A DNA stretch of 39,352 nt from Flavobacteriales bacterium (GTDB taxonomy: Bacteria; Bacteroidota; Bacteroidia; Flavobacteriales; BACL11): assembly GCA_002696275.1 (NCBI GenBank), contig NZRO01000027.1:1-39352 (forward strand), read 5' to 3'. The translations under genes were made by a program, and so were the position numbers. Shown here in pieces: positions 14,400 to 23,864 of the stretch (the stretch's first letter is position 1; each line of letters opens with the position of its first letter). The notes under the pieces were generated by a model, which saw nothing but the letters and a program-made list of their open reading frames with translations, made no database searches and was not told the DNA's origin.

Positions 14400-15755
14400 A
14401 TGGCATGGACTAATTTACATAATTTAATGTATTACTTATTTGGAATATCACATCTAACTAATGCTAAGGTAAGTGATGAAGAGAAAGAAGCGGCAATTAA
14501 AATTGCAAAGGAATATTTTGATGAGAGCGCTGAGTTTGAGTCCATTTATAGAGAAGTGCAAGGGGAATATCTAAAAGATATGGGATTTCCTAACCACACA
14601 AAAGAAGGATGGATTAAAGTACAAAAACAAACATTATCATGTGCTAAAGCATTTGCAACAAATTCACCAGGAGACGCTACTGACAATATCTCTTTTTTAC
14701 TTAAAGATACAATAGTCTTATTTAAGTCTAAAGGAGATTTTAGCGAAGCAGAAAAGAAAATGATAGATAGTCTTGCAAAACACTGGGGTGTAAATAAAGA
14801 CTGGTTATACGATGGTGAGATTGAAGCTGAGGATAATTTAGATGAAATAATTGAAGATTATCTAGTAAATTACAATGAGGAATCAGTAGATAATGAAATG
14901 TCTGAAGTTAAGGTGACAATGGAAATGATCCAACAAGGTTTTAATGGTAAAGGCTTGTTTGAGTCCCCGGATGGATCAAGATATGAAGGATCTTTTAAGG
15001 ATGGGAGATTTAGTGGTGAGGGAAAATTACTTTGGCCAGATGGTGAAAATTATTATGGTGAATGGAAAGAGGGTAATCCGGATGGTAAAGGGATTTATAA
15101 TTTTGCTAATGGAGATGTTTATGAAGGAGACTATAAAAACGGTAAGAGGAGTGGAACAGGAAAGTTTACTCATGGACCTGGGGATTGGGAAGGAGATGTA
15201 TATGAAGGCGAATGGAAGAATGATCAGAAAAATGGGAATGGGACTATTAAATTCGGTGGAGGAAAATTCAAGGGAGAAAAATATGATGGTCAGTGGAAAG
15301 ATGGTAAACGTAACGGAAAAGGTTCTTATCATTTTTCTGATGGAACAAGTTTTATGGGAATCTGGAAAGATGGAGAACTTGTTGAAAAAGAAGTAAAATT
15401 AAAAAATAAGAATACAGAAGAAGAATCCTCGGTTGATAAAATTATTAGAGAATGGAACTCCGAAGGTATTATAGAAATTAAAAAGAGCGATTTTATTCAC
15501 CACCTTTCAATTATATTTCCTGAACTTAAAGAAAATACTATCAAAACAATGATTACAACTATGATAGTTAATAAACGAACACGAACCTATTATCATGGTT
15601 GCAAAAAACCTAGAAAATGTTCTTCTGAGATTAAATATGATTTTTTGTATGTTAATGATGACAATTATTTAACTAAATATGAGGAAGACAAGCATGGTTT
15701 ATGGGAAATTTATAAGAGGAATGATGGTAAATTAGATGTAAGGTTATTTTCCTAG
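14400..15755 (+). CDS. TerB-like and MORN-repeat protein
   Basis: This is a 451-residue protein. Residues 75-135 (NISFLLKDTIVLFKSKGDFSEAEKKMIDSLAKHWGV) are a helical region resembling TerB-like domains. Residues about 172-312 have six MORN repeats (GSRYEGSFKDGRFSGEGKLL and similar). Residues 313-451 form an unrecognised C-terminal domain containing a CKKPRKC segment. The start is set at ATG 14400; an in-frame TTG at 14373 is less likely. The MORN linker resembles that of the gene at 11866. TerB domains are associated with membrane-linked stress or phage-response systems, but the role here is unknown. Confidence 0.65.
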   Translation: MAWTNLHNLMYYLFGISHLTNAKVSDEEKEAAIKIAKEYFDESAEFESIYREVQGEYLKDMGFPNHTKEGWIKVQKQTLSCAKAFATNSPGDATDNISFLLKDTIVLFKSKGDFSEAEKKMIDSLAKHWGVNKDWLYDGEIEAEDNLDEIIEDYLVNYNEESVDNEMSEVKVTMEMIQQGFNGKGLFESPDGSRYEGSFKDGRFSGEGKLLWPDGENYYGEWKEGNPDGKGIYNFANGDVYEGDYKNGKRSGTGKFTHGPGDWEGDVYEGEWKNDQKNGNGTIKFGGGKFKGEKYDGQWKDGKRNGKGSYHFSDGTSFMGIWKDGELVEKEVKLKNKNTEEESSVDKIIREWNSEGIIEIKKSDFIHHLSIIFPELKENTIKTMITTMIVNKRTRTYYHGCKKPRKCSSEIKYDFLYVNDDNYLTKYEEDKHGLWEIYKRNDGKLDVRLFS

Positions 15756-15794
15756 GAATTATTTCATTCGTCATAATTTTTGTATTATTGTAGT

Positions 15795-16295
15795 ATGAAA
15801 AAATTATTTTTTATTCCCATAATTATTTCTTTTGTTTCTTGTTCATCAATACAAACGATGCAAATAGGACAGTTAAACATGATATCTACAAGAAATATTG
15901 ATAGCAATTTTGACTATTCTCAGATCTCAACATATTCAGGAAGTAGTCAAAAAGAACTAAGAACAACCAAAGCTATTTCGGTGGAAGATGCTGTTAATTC
16001 CGTAGTTAAGAGTGTTCCGGGAGGAGAATTTTTAATGAATGTTAAACTCTATCGTGTTAAGCGAGGTGATAATTATTTTTATTCGGTTGAGGGTGATGTA
16101 TGGGGAAAAAAGGAGTCTGTAAGTTATAGAGGTTTTAAAGAAGGTGATAATGTTGTATGGTCTACAATTAAAGGGGTAAAAACAGGTGTCATAAAATCTC
16201 TAAGAAATGATAACATCTGTTTAATTTTAATAGATGGTACTGACAAAATTATAGAAATTTCTTATGATAAGATTTCAAAATATATTAAAGAATAA
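15795..16295 (+). CDS. Hypothetical lipoprotein
   Basis: This is a 166-residue protein with a lipoprotein signal peptide (residues 1-16, IISFVSC, Cys16 lipidated). The mature part starts SSIQTMQIGQLNMISTRNID, a pattern I associate with small Bacteroidota envelope lipoproteins. The C-terminal half is beta-rich (VVWSTIKGVKTGVIKSLRND). Function is unknown. The start is ATG 15795, preceded by the 18-nt leader TTTTTGTATTATTGTAGT that is identical to that of the gene at 10404. It is convergent with htpG. Confidence 0.55.
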   Translation: MKKLFFIPIIISFVSCSSIQTMQIGQLNMISTRNIDSNFDYSQISTYSGSSQKELRTTKAISVEDAVNSVVKSVPGGEFLMNVKLYRVKRGDNYFYSVEGDVWGKKESVSYRGFKEGDNVVWSTIKGVKTGVIKSLRNDNICLILIDGTDKIIEISYDKISKYIKE

Positions 16296-16518
16296 ATTGT
16301 TATTTTAAATAGAACTTATCTCTTGGTCCATTCTTGAAATTCGTCTTTGTCTATTTGTATACTATGAAGCAAATTCAATCCAATAACACATGTTATTAAA
16401 TGTATTGTCAATAACTTGTAATGTACTCATTATTTTTTTCCCATCTATTGGGTAGTTATCTGTTTTTCTATTTCAATATAATATTCTTTTAATAATTTGA
16501 TTATAAAAATCAATACTA

Positions 16519-18420
16519 TTATTTGATTAACGAAACACTTCTGGAAATGAAAGATGTCAGTTTTTCACCTTTTAACATTCCTTGAGATAGTAATGCAAGA
16601 TCAAGTAATTGATTTATTAGTTCGTTTCTTTTTTTCTTTGATTTTTCAACAAGAAGAATTGAAATTAATTCATGGTTTGCATTTACATCTAAATTATATG
16701 ACTCAGGTATTAATCCAAACATTTGCATTCCACCAGAACCAGATAATTCTTGCTGTTCTTTCATCCTCCTCATATATTCACTTTGAGTTATTATAATTGG
16801 TGATTCATTAGAATCCATGCTTTGAATTTTTACAGTAAATTTTTCTTTATCTACTATTTCTTCAATCATCTTTTGAATTTTTTCTTCTTCTTTATTTGAT
16901 AGCTTGGAGATATTTGTGTCATCTTTTTCAATCAGTTTATCAATGATATCAGCATCAACTCTCGTAAATTGAATATCAGTATTTTCAGATTCTATTCTAC
17001 TAATAAGATGGCTAACTAATGGACCTCCTAATGATAGAACTTGATATCCTTTATCTCTAGCGGTCTTAACAAAACTATGCTGTTCTTGTGTATTATGGCT
17101 ATATAAAACTATTATTTTTCCATCCTTATTTTTCTGATTATCTTTAATTTTTTCAATGAATTCACTCAATGTATAGTATTCATTTTCTGTGTTCTTATAT
17201 AAAGCAAATTCACTTGCTTTTTGGAAGAATTGTTGTTCTGTAAGCATTCCATACTCGATAAATGTTTTAATATCATCCCATTTGTTCTCAAAATCATTTC
17301 GATCTTTTTTGAACATCTGATTAAGTTTATCAGCTACTTTCTTTGTTATATGTTTCGATATTTTTTTGACATTTGAATCCGCTTGAAGATAAGATCTAGA
17401 TACATTTAATGGAATTTCAGGAGAATCAATCACCCCATGTAAAAGTGTTAAAAATTCTGGTACAATATTTTCTACATTATCAGTAATAAAAACTTGATTA
17501 CTATAAAGATTAATTTTATTTTTTTGAACTTCTAAATTATTTTTTAATTTAGGAAAATATAATATTCCAGTTAGATTAAAAGGGAAATCTACATTTAAAT
17601 GAATGTGGAATAATGGATCCGCAAATTCCATTGGATAAAGTTCTTTATAAAAACTTTTATAATGTTCTTCTTTTAAATTAGATGGTCTTTTCTTCCAAGT
17701 TGGATTCGTGTTATTTATAATATTATCAGATATCTTTTCAATTTTTTCTAAATTCCCTTCTTTATCTTTTTTACCTTTTGGGTCATCAATTAGTTCTTTT
17801 TTCTCACCAAATTTAATTTTAACTGGTAGGAATTTGCAATATTTATTTAATATTGAAGATATTCTTTCTTTTTCAAGAAACTCTAATGAATCATCGGCTA
17901 TATGTAAAATCACATCAGTTCCTTTAGTTTTTTTCTTAACTTTCTCCATAGTATAATTTGGAGACCCGTCACAGATCCATTTCACTGGTATACTGTTTGG
18001 AAGTTGGCTTTTAGTGATTATTTCAACTTCTTTTGCAACCATAAAGGCTGAGTAAAAACCTAGGCCAAAATGTCCTATAATGGAATTTTTTTTATCAGCA
18101 TCTTTATATTTATTTACAAACTCTTCAGCTCCAGAGAATGCAATTTGATTAATGTATTTATCTAATTCTTTATCTGTCATCCCAATTCCATTATCTCTAA
18201 TAGTAAGTGTTTTAGATTTCTTGTTTAAAATCACTTCGACTTTTAGTTTTGATATGTCAGAATTTAGTTCTCCCACAGTTTTTAGAGTTTTCATTTTTTG
18301 TGTAGCGTCTACAGCGTTAGATACTAATTCTCTTAAAAATATCTCGTGATCTGAATAAAGAAACTGCTTAATTATTGGAAATATATTCTGAGTTTCTACA
18401 TTTATTTTACCTTTCTTCAT
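16519..18420 (-). CDS. htpG: Chaperone protein HtpG (Hsp90)
   Basis: This is the bacterial Hsp90, a cytosolic homodimeric ATP-dependent chaperone that helps late folding and recovery of client proteins. It is a full-length 633-residue protein. N-terminal GHKL ATPase motifs are present: ELVSNAVDAT (about 31-40), DNGIGMT (about 76-82) and GHFGLGFYSAFMVA (about 115-128). The middle domain carries the PLNVSRSYLQ region with the catalytic arginine, and a C-terminal dimerisation domain follows. It ends convergently with the lipoprotein gene. An inverted repeat 65-78 nt upstream of the start (18485-18498) may be a heat-shock or stress operator. The M48 peptidase and DUF898 genes lie upstream on the same strand but 91 nt away. 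Confidence 0.96.
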   Translation of the reverse strand: MKKGKINVETQNIFPIIKQFLYSDHEIFLRELVSNAVDATQKMKTLKTVGELNSDISKLKVEVILNKKSKTLTIRDNGIGMTDKELDKYINQIAFSGAEEFVNKYKDADKKNSIIGHFGLGFYSAFMVAKEVEIITKSQLPNSIPVKWICDGSPNYTMEKVKKKTKGTDVILHIADDSLEFLEKERISSILNKYCKFLPVKIKFGEKKELIDDPKGKKDKEGNLEKIEKISDNIINNTNPTWKKRPSNLKEEHYKSFYKELYPMEFADPLFHIHLNVDFPFNLTGILYFPKLKNNLEVQKNKINLYSNQVFITDNVENIVPEFLTLLHGVIDSPEIPLNVSRSYLQADSNVKKISKHITKKVADKLNQMFKKDRNDFENKWDDIKTFIEYGMLTEQQFFQKASEFALYKNTENEYYTLSEFIEKIKDNQKNKDGKIIVLYSHNTQEQHSFVKTARDKGYQVLSLGGPLVSHLISRIESENTDIQFTRVDADIIDKLIEKDDTNISKLSNKEEEKIQKMIEEIVDKEKFTVKIQSMDSNESPIIITQSEYMRRMKEQQELSGSGGMQMFGLIPESYNLDVNANHELISILLVEKSKKKRNELINQLLDLALLSQGMLKGEKLTSFISRSVSLIK

Positions 18421-18476
18421 TTTTTTATTGTTTAATTATACATTATATTATGAAAAAACTATACCACACATTAAAA

Positions 18477-18498
18477 ATGACAAAATGACATTTGTCAT
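18477..18498 (-). promoter_or_regulatory. Inverted repeat upstream of htpG, candidate operator
   Basis: ATGACATTTGTCAT (18485-18498) is a perfect 6-bp inverted repeat with a 2-nt spacer. A further ATGACA direct copy begins at 18477. It is 65-78 nt before the htpG start codon, in the gap after the M48 peptidase gene. The symmetry fits binding by a dimeric regulator; which one is unknown. Confidence 0.45.
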
Positions 18499-18511
18499 TA
18501 TTAAATAATTT

Positions 18512-19579
18512 CTAATTCTGAAGTTTTTTAAAAATTGAGGTTAAGTTATTATTTGTTTTTATTTCATAAACAGATTCTGAAATGATTTTTTTTATATTTT
18601 TTTTTCTGTTCTCAGTTAAAGGGTGTGTTTGTATAAATTCCATATTATTAGAATTGTCGACTTTTTCTAGTTGCTCAAACAGTTCAATTATCCCATTTGG
18701 ATTAACATTATTTTTAATTAGAATTTTTAATCCATACTTATCAGCTTCATCCTCAAATTCTCTTGAGTAAGAAAGTGACTTAAGGTGATGTGCGTTCTCA
18801 ATTAATATTGACATAATTCCGTTTATATCACTAAATATTAGTGATATTATCATATATCCTGAAATATCTCTACAAAGTCCCTTGATTGAATGGCGTTTGT
18901 TAACATGTGCCACTTCATGCCCAATTAAAGCTACAAGTGCATCATAACTTTTCATTCCTTTTAATATTCCTGTATAAATTACAATTTGTCCATTTGGTAA
19001 GGCAAAAGCGTTGATTTCATCTGATTTAACTACAGAAAATTTCAACGGTTTTGTGTTTTCTAAATTTAGTTCTGAAGCAAACTGTTGCAGATACTTTGTT
19101 TTTTCTGTATCTATAGATGATTCAAAAATGTAGGTGTCCATAACAATTTCACCTAGTTGATTATCAAAACTATCTGGTAGAAGACTTACTAATTGATCAG
19201 AAATTCGTGGTAAGGCGTAGAAATACATTAAAGAAATTAATGATAGAATACAAATTGAAATAATGGAGATCTTTGTAAAACTAAGATTTGTTAGTCTTGT
19301 ATGTAGATTTAAAGCTTTATTTCTCTTTAAAACTTGATAAAATTTTCGAATGAAATTTTCATCTTCAATCTTCAATATTGCATCAAGGTTTTTTTTGTTT
19401 CTTATTTCAATTAAATTGTGATAGCTATCAAATTGTATGTCTGAAATGTCCCAAAAAAATAAATCTCCATTTTCAGTTTGAAAACAGATTTCATTGTTTG
19501 AATTAATAAATTTTACTGAAGCTTCAAGTGAAGCGGAAGATATGCCATTAAAATATTTTCCTTTGAATTTTTTCAGCAT
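18512..19579 (-). CDS. M48 family zinc metallopeptidase, membrane-anchored
   Basis: This is a 355-residue protein. Residues 1-95 form a small beta-rich domain (GKYFNGISSASLEASVKF). One TM helix lies at about 104-125. Residues about 145-355 are an M48 (Ste24/HtpX-like) peptidase with HEVAH (zinc ligands and catalytic Glu) and the downstream Glu ligand in REFEDEADKYG. It probably cleaves misfolded membrane or periplasmic proteins. It starts 9 nt after the stop of the DUF898 gene, and DUF898 with M48 is a pairing I have seen in other bacteria, so the two probably act together. The catalytic domain is certain; the substrate is unknown. Confidence 0.88.
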   Translation of the reverse strand: MLKKFKGKYFNGISSASLEASVKFINSNNEICFQTENGDLFFWDISDIQFDSYHNLIEIRNKKNLDAILKIEDENFIRKFYQVLKRNKALNLHTRLTNLSFTKISIISICILSLISLMYFYALPRISDQLVSLLPDSFDNQLGEIVMDTYIFESSIDTEKTKYLQQFASELNLENTKPLKFSVVKSDEINAFALPNGQIVIYTGILKGMKSYDALVALIGHEVAHVNKRHSIKGLCRDISGYMIISLIFSDINGIMSILIENAHHLKSLSYSREFEDEADKYGLKILIKNNVNPNGIIELFEQLEKVDNSNNMEFIQTHPLTENRKKNIKKIISESVYEIKTNNNLTSIFKKLQN

Positions 19580-19588
19580 TATTATAAA

Positions 19589-20590
19589 TCAAACACCAAA
19601 GACATCTATCGCCTCTTCACCTGTAGCGTCAATATATTCCTCCTCTGTTTGAAGAACTGTATCTATATCAATATCACCTTTCAATTTTACATTATCACAA
19701 ATAAATTTATTAGTTCTTATTTGTACCCATGGTAGTCCAATTCCTAGTGTAAATATTATTATTAATAAATTAACTAAAATTAGTTCAAAGAAACCACCAG
19801 CAGTTGCAGTTGATCTACAAGTAATATTTTTCTCATCTTTTTTCATTTTCAAATTATTCCAGTAATAATTAAATAAATCACGATTAAACCAAAACGAATA
19901 AATACCGAAAGTAATTAAAGTAAGAAAATATCCTTTAATGATAATCCAAAAAAAATCACTACCGTTACAATCATTCGAAAATTCAATATCACCATATCTA
20001 AAGTTTTCGTGAGTATATTTTCGAATATTCATAGAAAACCAAGAAGAATACAATCCAAGAGTTATTATAGTTAGAAAAGTACCTATTAAGAACTTTACAA
20101 TTAATTCACCACGGTTACCTCTATACCCAAAACGAACACCTCTGTAAGAAGTTCTACTCATACTGTATTTTAGAGAGCCATGTATAAAAAATGGGGGAAT
20201 AGCAACATAACTTAGAATAATAAATATAATTGCAAATATTGGATTGATTAGTCCAAAAAGAAAAATGATAAAATACCAAGCAATAAAGAGTAAAATTGCT
20301 TTTATAAATCCAAGAAATAATTCCCAACCTGTTCCAGAATAATGAAAACGTTCATTATTTAAGGATGTTTGTCCATAAATATATTTAAGTTGTTTTACTC
20401 TTGCCCAAGGAAAATAAATTCCGAGAGTTATTAAAGTTAATAGCCAATTAACTATCGTAATCTTGAAGAATTCTGAGCCTTTACCAAAAAACTCAAGTTT
20501 ATAACTTTTTGTATTGGTTGCCGCATCTTCTGTGCCTGATTTATTTATTTCAGCATTAGAAACTGTATTTGATATTTTTTCCTCTTTCAT
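19589..20590 (-). CDS. DUF898 (YjgN-type) membrane protein
   Basis: This is a 333-residue inner-membrane protein with about six or seven hydrophobic segments. A motif of the form L-T-L-I-T-L-G-I-Y-x-P-W-x-x-[VN]-[RK] recurs about four times (LITLGIYFPWARVKQLKYIY, IITLGLYSSWFSMNIRKYTH, ITFGIYSFWFNRDLFNYYW, IFTLGIGLPWVQIRTNKFIC), as in DUF898 proteins. The N-terminal 25 residues are polar and the C-terminus is acidic (EEYIDATGEEAIDVFGV). It is the first gene of a two-gene unit with the M48 peptidase. The biochemical role of the family is not known to me. Confidence 0.85.
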   Translation of the reverse strand: MKEEKISNTVSNAEINKSGTEDAATNTKSYKLEFFGKGSEFFKITIVNWLLTLITLGIYFPWARVKQLKYIYGQTSLNNERFHYSGTGWELFLGFIKAILLFIAWYFIIFLFGLINPIFAIIFIILSYVAIPPFFIHGSLKYSMSRTSYRGVRFGYRGNRGELIVKFLIGTFLTIITLGLYSSWFSMNIRKYTHENFRYGDIEFSNDCNGSDFFWIIIKGYFLTLITFGIYSFWFNRDLFNYYWNNLKMKKDEKNITCRSTATAGGFFELILVNLLIIIFTLGIGLPWVQIRTNKFICDNVKLKGDIDIDTVLQTEEEYIDATGEEAIDVFGV

Positions 20591-20751
20591 TTTGTTTTGA
20601 GATTAGTTCTTATTTTTAAATTATTTAATATATTTAAACTTAATTACATTGCTAATATATTAAAAATATTATTTTATTTTAGAATTGTGATTATAATGGG
20701 ATTGAGTCTTAACAATATTCTCTTAATTTTACACATTTTATATATAAAATT

Positions 20752-21303
20752 TTAAAAATGAATTTGCAAACCAATTAAAATAATCCCCCCAGAATATTTT
20801 TCATTAATATATTCTTGACTTGTACTTATACCACTACTAAAATCTGAAATAAGTTCATTTAGATTTATTGAAGTTGTCGTTTTGGTTTCTTCTCTATTGT
20901 AATTATAAATTAAAAGTTCAGAATTAATTGATAAGAATTTATATAAGAATATTTCACCTCCGATACCAAATTTAATATTTCGTCCGTGTTTGATTTTACC
21001 TCTATGTTTATAAGTAAAATACAGATCTAATTCTGGACCTAAATAAATTCTATTTACTAAACTTATCCCTTCGCTATTTATTTCTGTTCCTAAGTATAAA
21101 TTATTTAAGATTACATATCCTAATGACAATGATAAAGATTGATCTGTTAGATATTCTGGTTTTGAATCATACATATAATTAGATAGTCCCAAAATTATTT
21201 TATCTCTTTTTATTTCACCCTTTTGGTTGATGTCTTTACTCTTACTTTTTTCTTGTGCAAATAATAATGACGGAAGAATAAGTAAGAAAATTAGTTTTTT
21301 CAT
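20752..21303 (-). CDS. Outer-membrane beta-barrel-like protein
   Basis: This is a 183-residue protein with a signal peptide (MKKLIFLLILPSLLFAQ, residues 1-17). The mature part has alternating strands ending in an aromatic C-terminus (LIGLQIHF), as in small Bacteroidota outer-membrane barrels. I set the start at ATG 21303; an upstream GTG in frame would add six residues before the signal peptide. It is divergent from the MFS transporter gene. Function is unknown. Confidence 0.65.
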   Translation of the reverse strand: MKKLIFLLILPSLLFAQEKSKSKDINQKGEIKRDKIILGLSNYMYDSKPEYLTDQSLSLSLGYVILNNLYLGTEINSEGISLVNRIYLGPELDLYFTYKHRGKIKHGRNIKFGIGGEIFLYKFLSINSELLIYNYNREETKTTTSINLNELISDFSSGISTSQEYINEKYSGGIILIGLQIHF

Positions 21304-21439
21304 TTTTAAATATTTTTTCACAAAAATATTTTATATAAATTTTAATATTATGCTTAGCATAAGACATCATTTTAACTTTTTGTTTAACTCTTTAATTATT
21401 TAATAAAACTTTTTCTGTAACAAAATCTAATTAATTTTC

Positions 21440-21447
21440 TAGTTTTG
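21440..21447 (+). promoter_or_regulatory. Bacteroidota-type -7 box TAGTTTTG
   Basis: TAGTTTTG matches TAnnTTTG and lies 22 nt before the ATG of the transporter gene. The 14 nt before it (ATCTAATTAATTTT, 21425-21438) nearly equal the same position in repeat copies B and E, so the repeat 5' ends probably carry the same promoter type. Confidence 0.45.
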
Positions 21448-21469
21448 TCTCCTTAAGAAATGTATCTAA

Positions 21470-22681
21470 ATGATTAAAAAATTAAACAACTATTTGAAGA
21501 TTGAAAGAAATGTTCTTGTATTAATAAAGTCACAGTTTTTTTTACAACTTATTGCTACTTCTTTTTTCTTAATTTTAAACATTTATTTGTCTAAAAATAA
21601 TTTTTCAGATTCTGATATCGCTGATTTAATTTCGTATCGATTTTTAGCAGTAATTCTATTATCTTATCCATTAGGATATTTTATTAGTTCTAAAAGATTA
21701 AAGATTTTTTTTGTTCTATCTAGTATACTATTGCCTATAGTTGCAATTTCACTTGTATTAATGATTCAATATTCAGTATATGAACATTTAAAAACAATTT
21801 TCTTTATTTGGGGGATTTTATTTACTATGTTTCAAGTTTCTGTACTTCCTTACATTATGAGGCATTCTTCAAAAGAAAATCAAACCTATTCTATTTCTTT
21901 GAGTTTTGCAACTCATAGTATTGCAATGGTAATTTCTGGATTATTAATCTATATGTCATCTAACTTCTTTTTAATTGACGAAGGAACTATTTTGATGAAA
22001 ATTTCATTTTTAGGGTTTGTTTCCGTTTTTTATTCACTTCAAATAAATGAACCTGATTTACCTTATAATAAAGACAGAGAAAATAGAAAATATAATTGGA
22101 AATTAATTTTACAATGCGTTTTTCCTACTTTAGTTATAGCCATTGGAGCGGGACTTACTATTCCTTTTATTAATTTGTTTTTTTTTCACAGTTTTAATAT
22201 TGACTCTGCTGGATTCGCACTTATTGGTGGTGTAACAAGTTTTTTAGTTGCTTTTTCGTCACTAATTGTGCCTTTTGTTAAAAAACAGTTTGGTTTTCAG
22301 AAGTCTATAATAAATACACAATTAATAGCAGTTTTAGCTTTAGTTTCTTTATCTACGACTGCTTATTTTAATGAGTATTCTTTTGTAGTGTATTTTGCTA
22401 TATTTTTTTATGTAATGAGAGCTCCATTAATGAATATGGCAGCTCCACTAACTTCGGAATTAACAATGATTTATGTAGGTAAAAGTAATCAAGAAATGCT
22501 TAGTGCAATTGTAGCTGCAATTTGGAGCGGAAGTTGGTTTTTTAGTTCTCAAATCTTTAAAATACTTGTTGATTCTGATTATAATTATTCTGAAATATTT
22601 TACATTACCTCTGCTTTATACTTATTAGGTATATTTTTATATTATTTACTTATTAAAAAATTTATTAATAAGAAGTATTAA
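21470..22681 (+). CDS. MFS-type transporter
   Basis: This is a 403-residue integral membrane protein with about 12 hydrophobic segments and a basic C-terminus (KKFINKKY). The architecture of two six-helix halves fits the major facilitator superfamily. Charged loops follow helices 2 (ISSKRLK) and 6 (EPDLPYNKDRENRKYNWK). The cargo cannot be read from the sequence. It is followed 58 nt later by the desaturase gene on the same strand. Confidence 0.8.
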   Translation: MIKKLNNYLKIERNVLVLIKSQFFLQLIATSFFLILNIYLSKNNFSDSDIADLISYRFLAVILLSYPLGYFISSKRLKIFFVLSSILLPIVAISLVLMIQYSVYEHLKTIFFIWGILFTMFQVSVLPYIMRHSSKENQTYSISLSFATHSIAMVISGLLIYMSSNFFLIDEGTILMKISFLGFVSVFYSLQINEPDLPYNKDRENRKYNWKLILQCVFPTLVIAIGAGLTIPFINLFFFHSFNIDSAGFALIGGVTSFLVAFSSLIVPFVKKQFGFQKSIINTQLIAVLALVSLSTTAYFNEYSFVVYFAIFFYVMRAPLMNMAAPLTSELTMIYVGKSNQEMLSAIVAAIWSGSWFFSSQIFKILVDSDYNYSEIFYITSALYLLGIFLYYLLIKKFINKKY

Positions 22682-22739
22682 TTTTGTTATCTTATAAAAT
22701 AAAAGATTAATTTTGCTTAAACAATAAAAACTAATAAAA

Positions 22740-23843
22740 TTGAAAAAATCACACTCAAAATATAATTGGACTATGGTTTTTTTTCTTACAATTTTTCCTC
22801 TAGTTGGGATTGTAGGAACATCATTTTATATATATTTTTACGGTGTAGTTTGGCAAGAACCAATTTTACTTCTTTCCTTCTGGTTTATATCTGGAATGGG
22901 AATAACAATGGGATATCATAGATTATTTTCTCACAAATCTTATCAAACAAATGTTTTTTTAGAGTGGGTGTTAATGATTTTTGGATCTTTAGCTCTTGAA
23001 AATACTATCTTAAAATGGTCTTCCGATCATAGAAAACACCATAATAAACCTGAGTCTGAAGACGATCCATATTCTATTACTAAAGGATTCTGGTATGCCC
23101 ACATTGGATGGGTTGTTGAAAATACAGATGAGGAAAAAAATAAAATTATGGGAGTAAAGGATTTAGAAAAAAAATCTGCTGTTAGATTTCAATCTAAATA
23201 TTACCTATATATCGCAGTTGTATTTGGTTTTATTGTTCCCTTTCTAATTGGATTAAGTTATGGTAGACCCATAGGTGCAGTTTTATGGGGGAGTTTTTTA
23301 AGGATTACTTTAGTTCATCATGCTACTTTTTTCATCAATTCTTTATGTCATTATGTAGGCAGAAGAACTTATGATTTAGAATCAACAGCAAGAGATTCTT
23401 GGTTTATGTCTTTATTTACTTTTGGAGAGGGGTATCATAACTATCATCATAAATTTCCATCCGATTTTAGAAATGGAATTAGTTGGTTTGCTTTTGATCC
23501 AAGTAAATGGTTTATAAATATATTATCTTTTACAGGAATTACAAAAAACTTAAGAAGAACAAAGGAATATTTAATTTTTAAGAGTAAGTTTGAATCTATA
23601 CATAAATCTATGAATACAATTCTATTTAGTATTGATGAATCTCATAAATCGTTTTACGATGAAAAAATTAAGACTTTGATTCAATCTGCAAATGAAATTA
23701 TAAATGCTTGGAAAGAATCTGATAAAATTATGTCTGATATGTCTACTTTTAAACAATATAAGTCAGAATTAAAAAAGATTTATAAAGACTTAAAAAAAAT
23801 ATCTAAGAATCTTAAAAAAGAAAGCTTGGTTTTATCAAGTTAA
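22740..23843 (+). CDS. Fatty acid desaturase (acyl-CoA delta-9 desaturase type)
   Basis: This enzyme introduces a cis double bond into acyl chains, using a di-iron centre and electrons from a reductase, and so adjusts membrane fluidity. It is 367 residues long with four hydrophobic helices. The three histidine boxes of the membrane desaturase family are present: GYHRLFSHKS (HX4H), SDHRKHHNKP (HX2HH) and GYHNYHHKFP (HX2HH). The C-terminal 85 residues are an extra helical, lysine-rich tail not needed for the core. The start is TTG 22740, since the next ATG (22773) would trim 11 residues from a conserved-looking N-terminus. It probably works at the cytoplasmic face of the inner membrane. Confidence 0.9.
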   Translation: MKKSHSKYNWTMVFFLTIFPLVGIVGTSFYIYFYGVVWQEPILLLSFWFISGMGITMGYHRLFSHKSYQTNVFLEWVLMIFGSLALENTILKWSSDHRKHHNKPESEDDPYSITKGFWYAHIGWVVENTDEEKNKIMGVKDLEKKSAVRFQSKYYLYIAVVFGFIVPFLIGLSYGRPIGAVLWGSFLRITLVHHATFFINSLCHYVGRRTYDLESTARDSWFMSLFTFGEGYHNYHHKFPSDFRNGISWFAFDPSKWFINILSFTGITKNLRRTKEYLIFKSKFESIHKSMNTILFSIDESHKSFYDEKIKTLIQSANEIINAWKESDKIMSDMSTFKQYKSELKKIYKDLKKISKNLKKESLVLSS

Positions 23844-23864
23844 TTATTAAAATACATATAAAAA

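Noticed and set aside
14944-15396. A 150-residue ORF inside the MORN gene in another frame
   Set aside because: It is a shadow of the repeat codons of the MORN gene; the same applies to the minus-strand ORF at 15027-15332.
16296-16518. A gene or repeat copy in the gap between the 15795 lipoprotein and htpG
   Set aside because: I found no ORF of useful length and no match to the repeat family; a near palindrome around ACATGT has no clear role.
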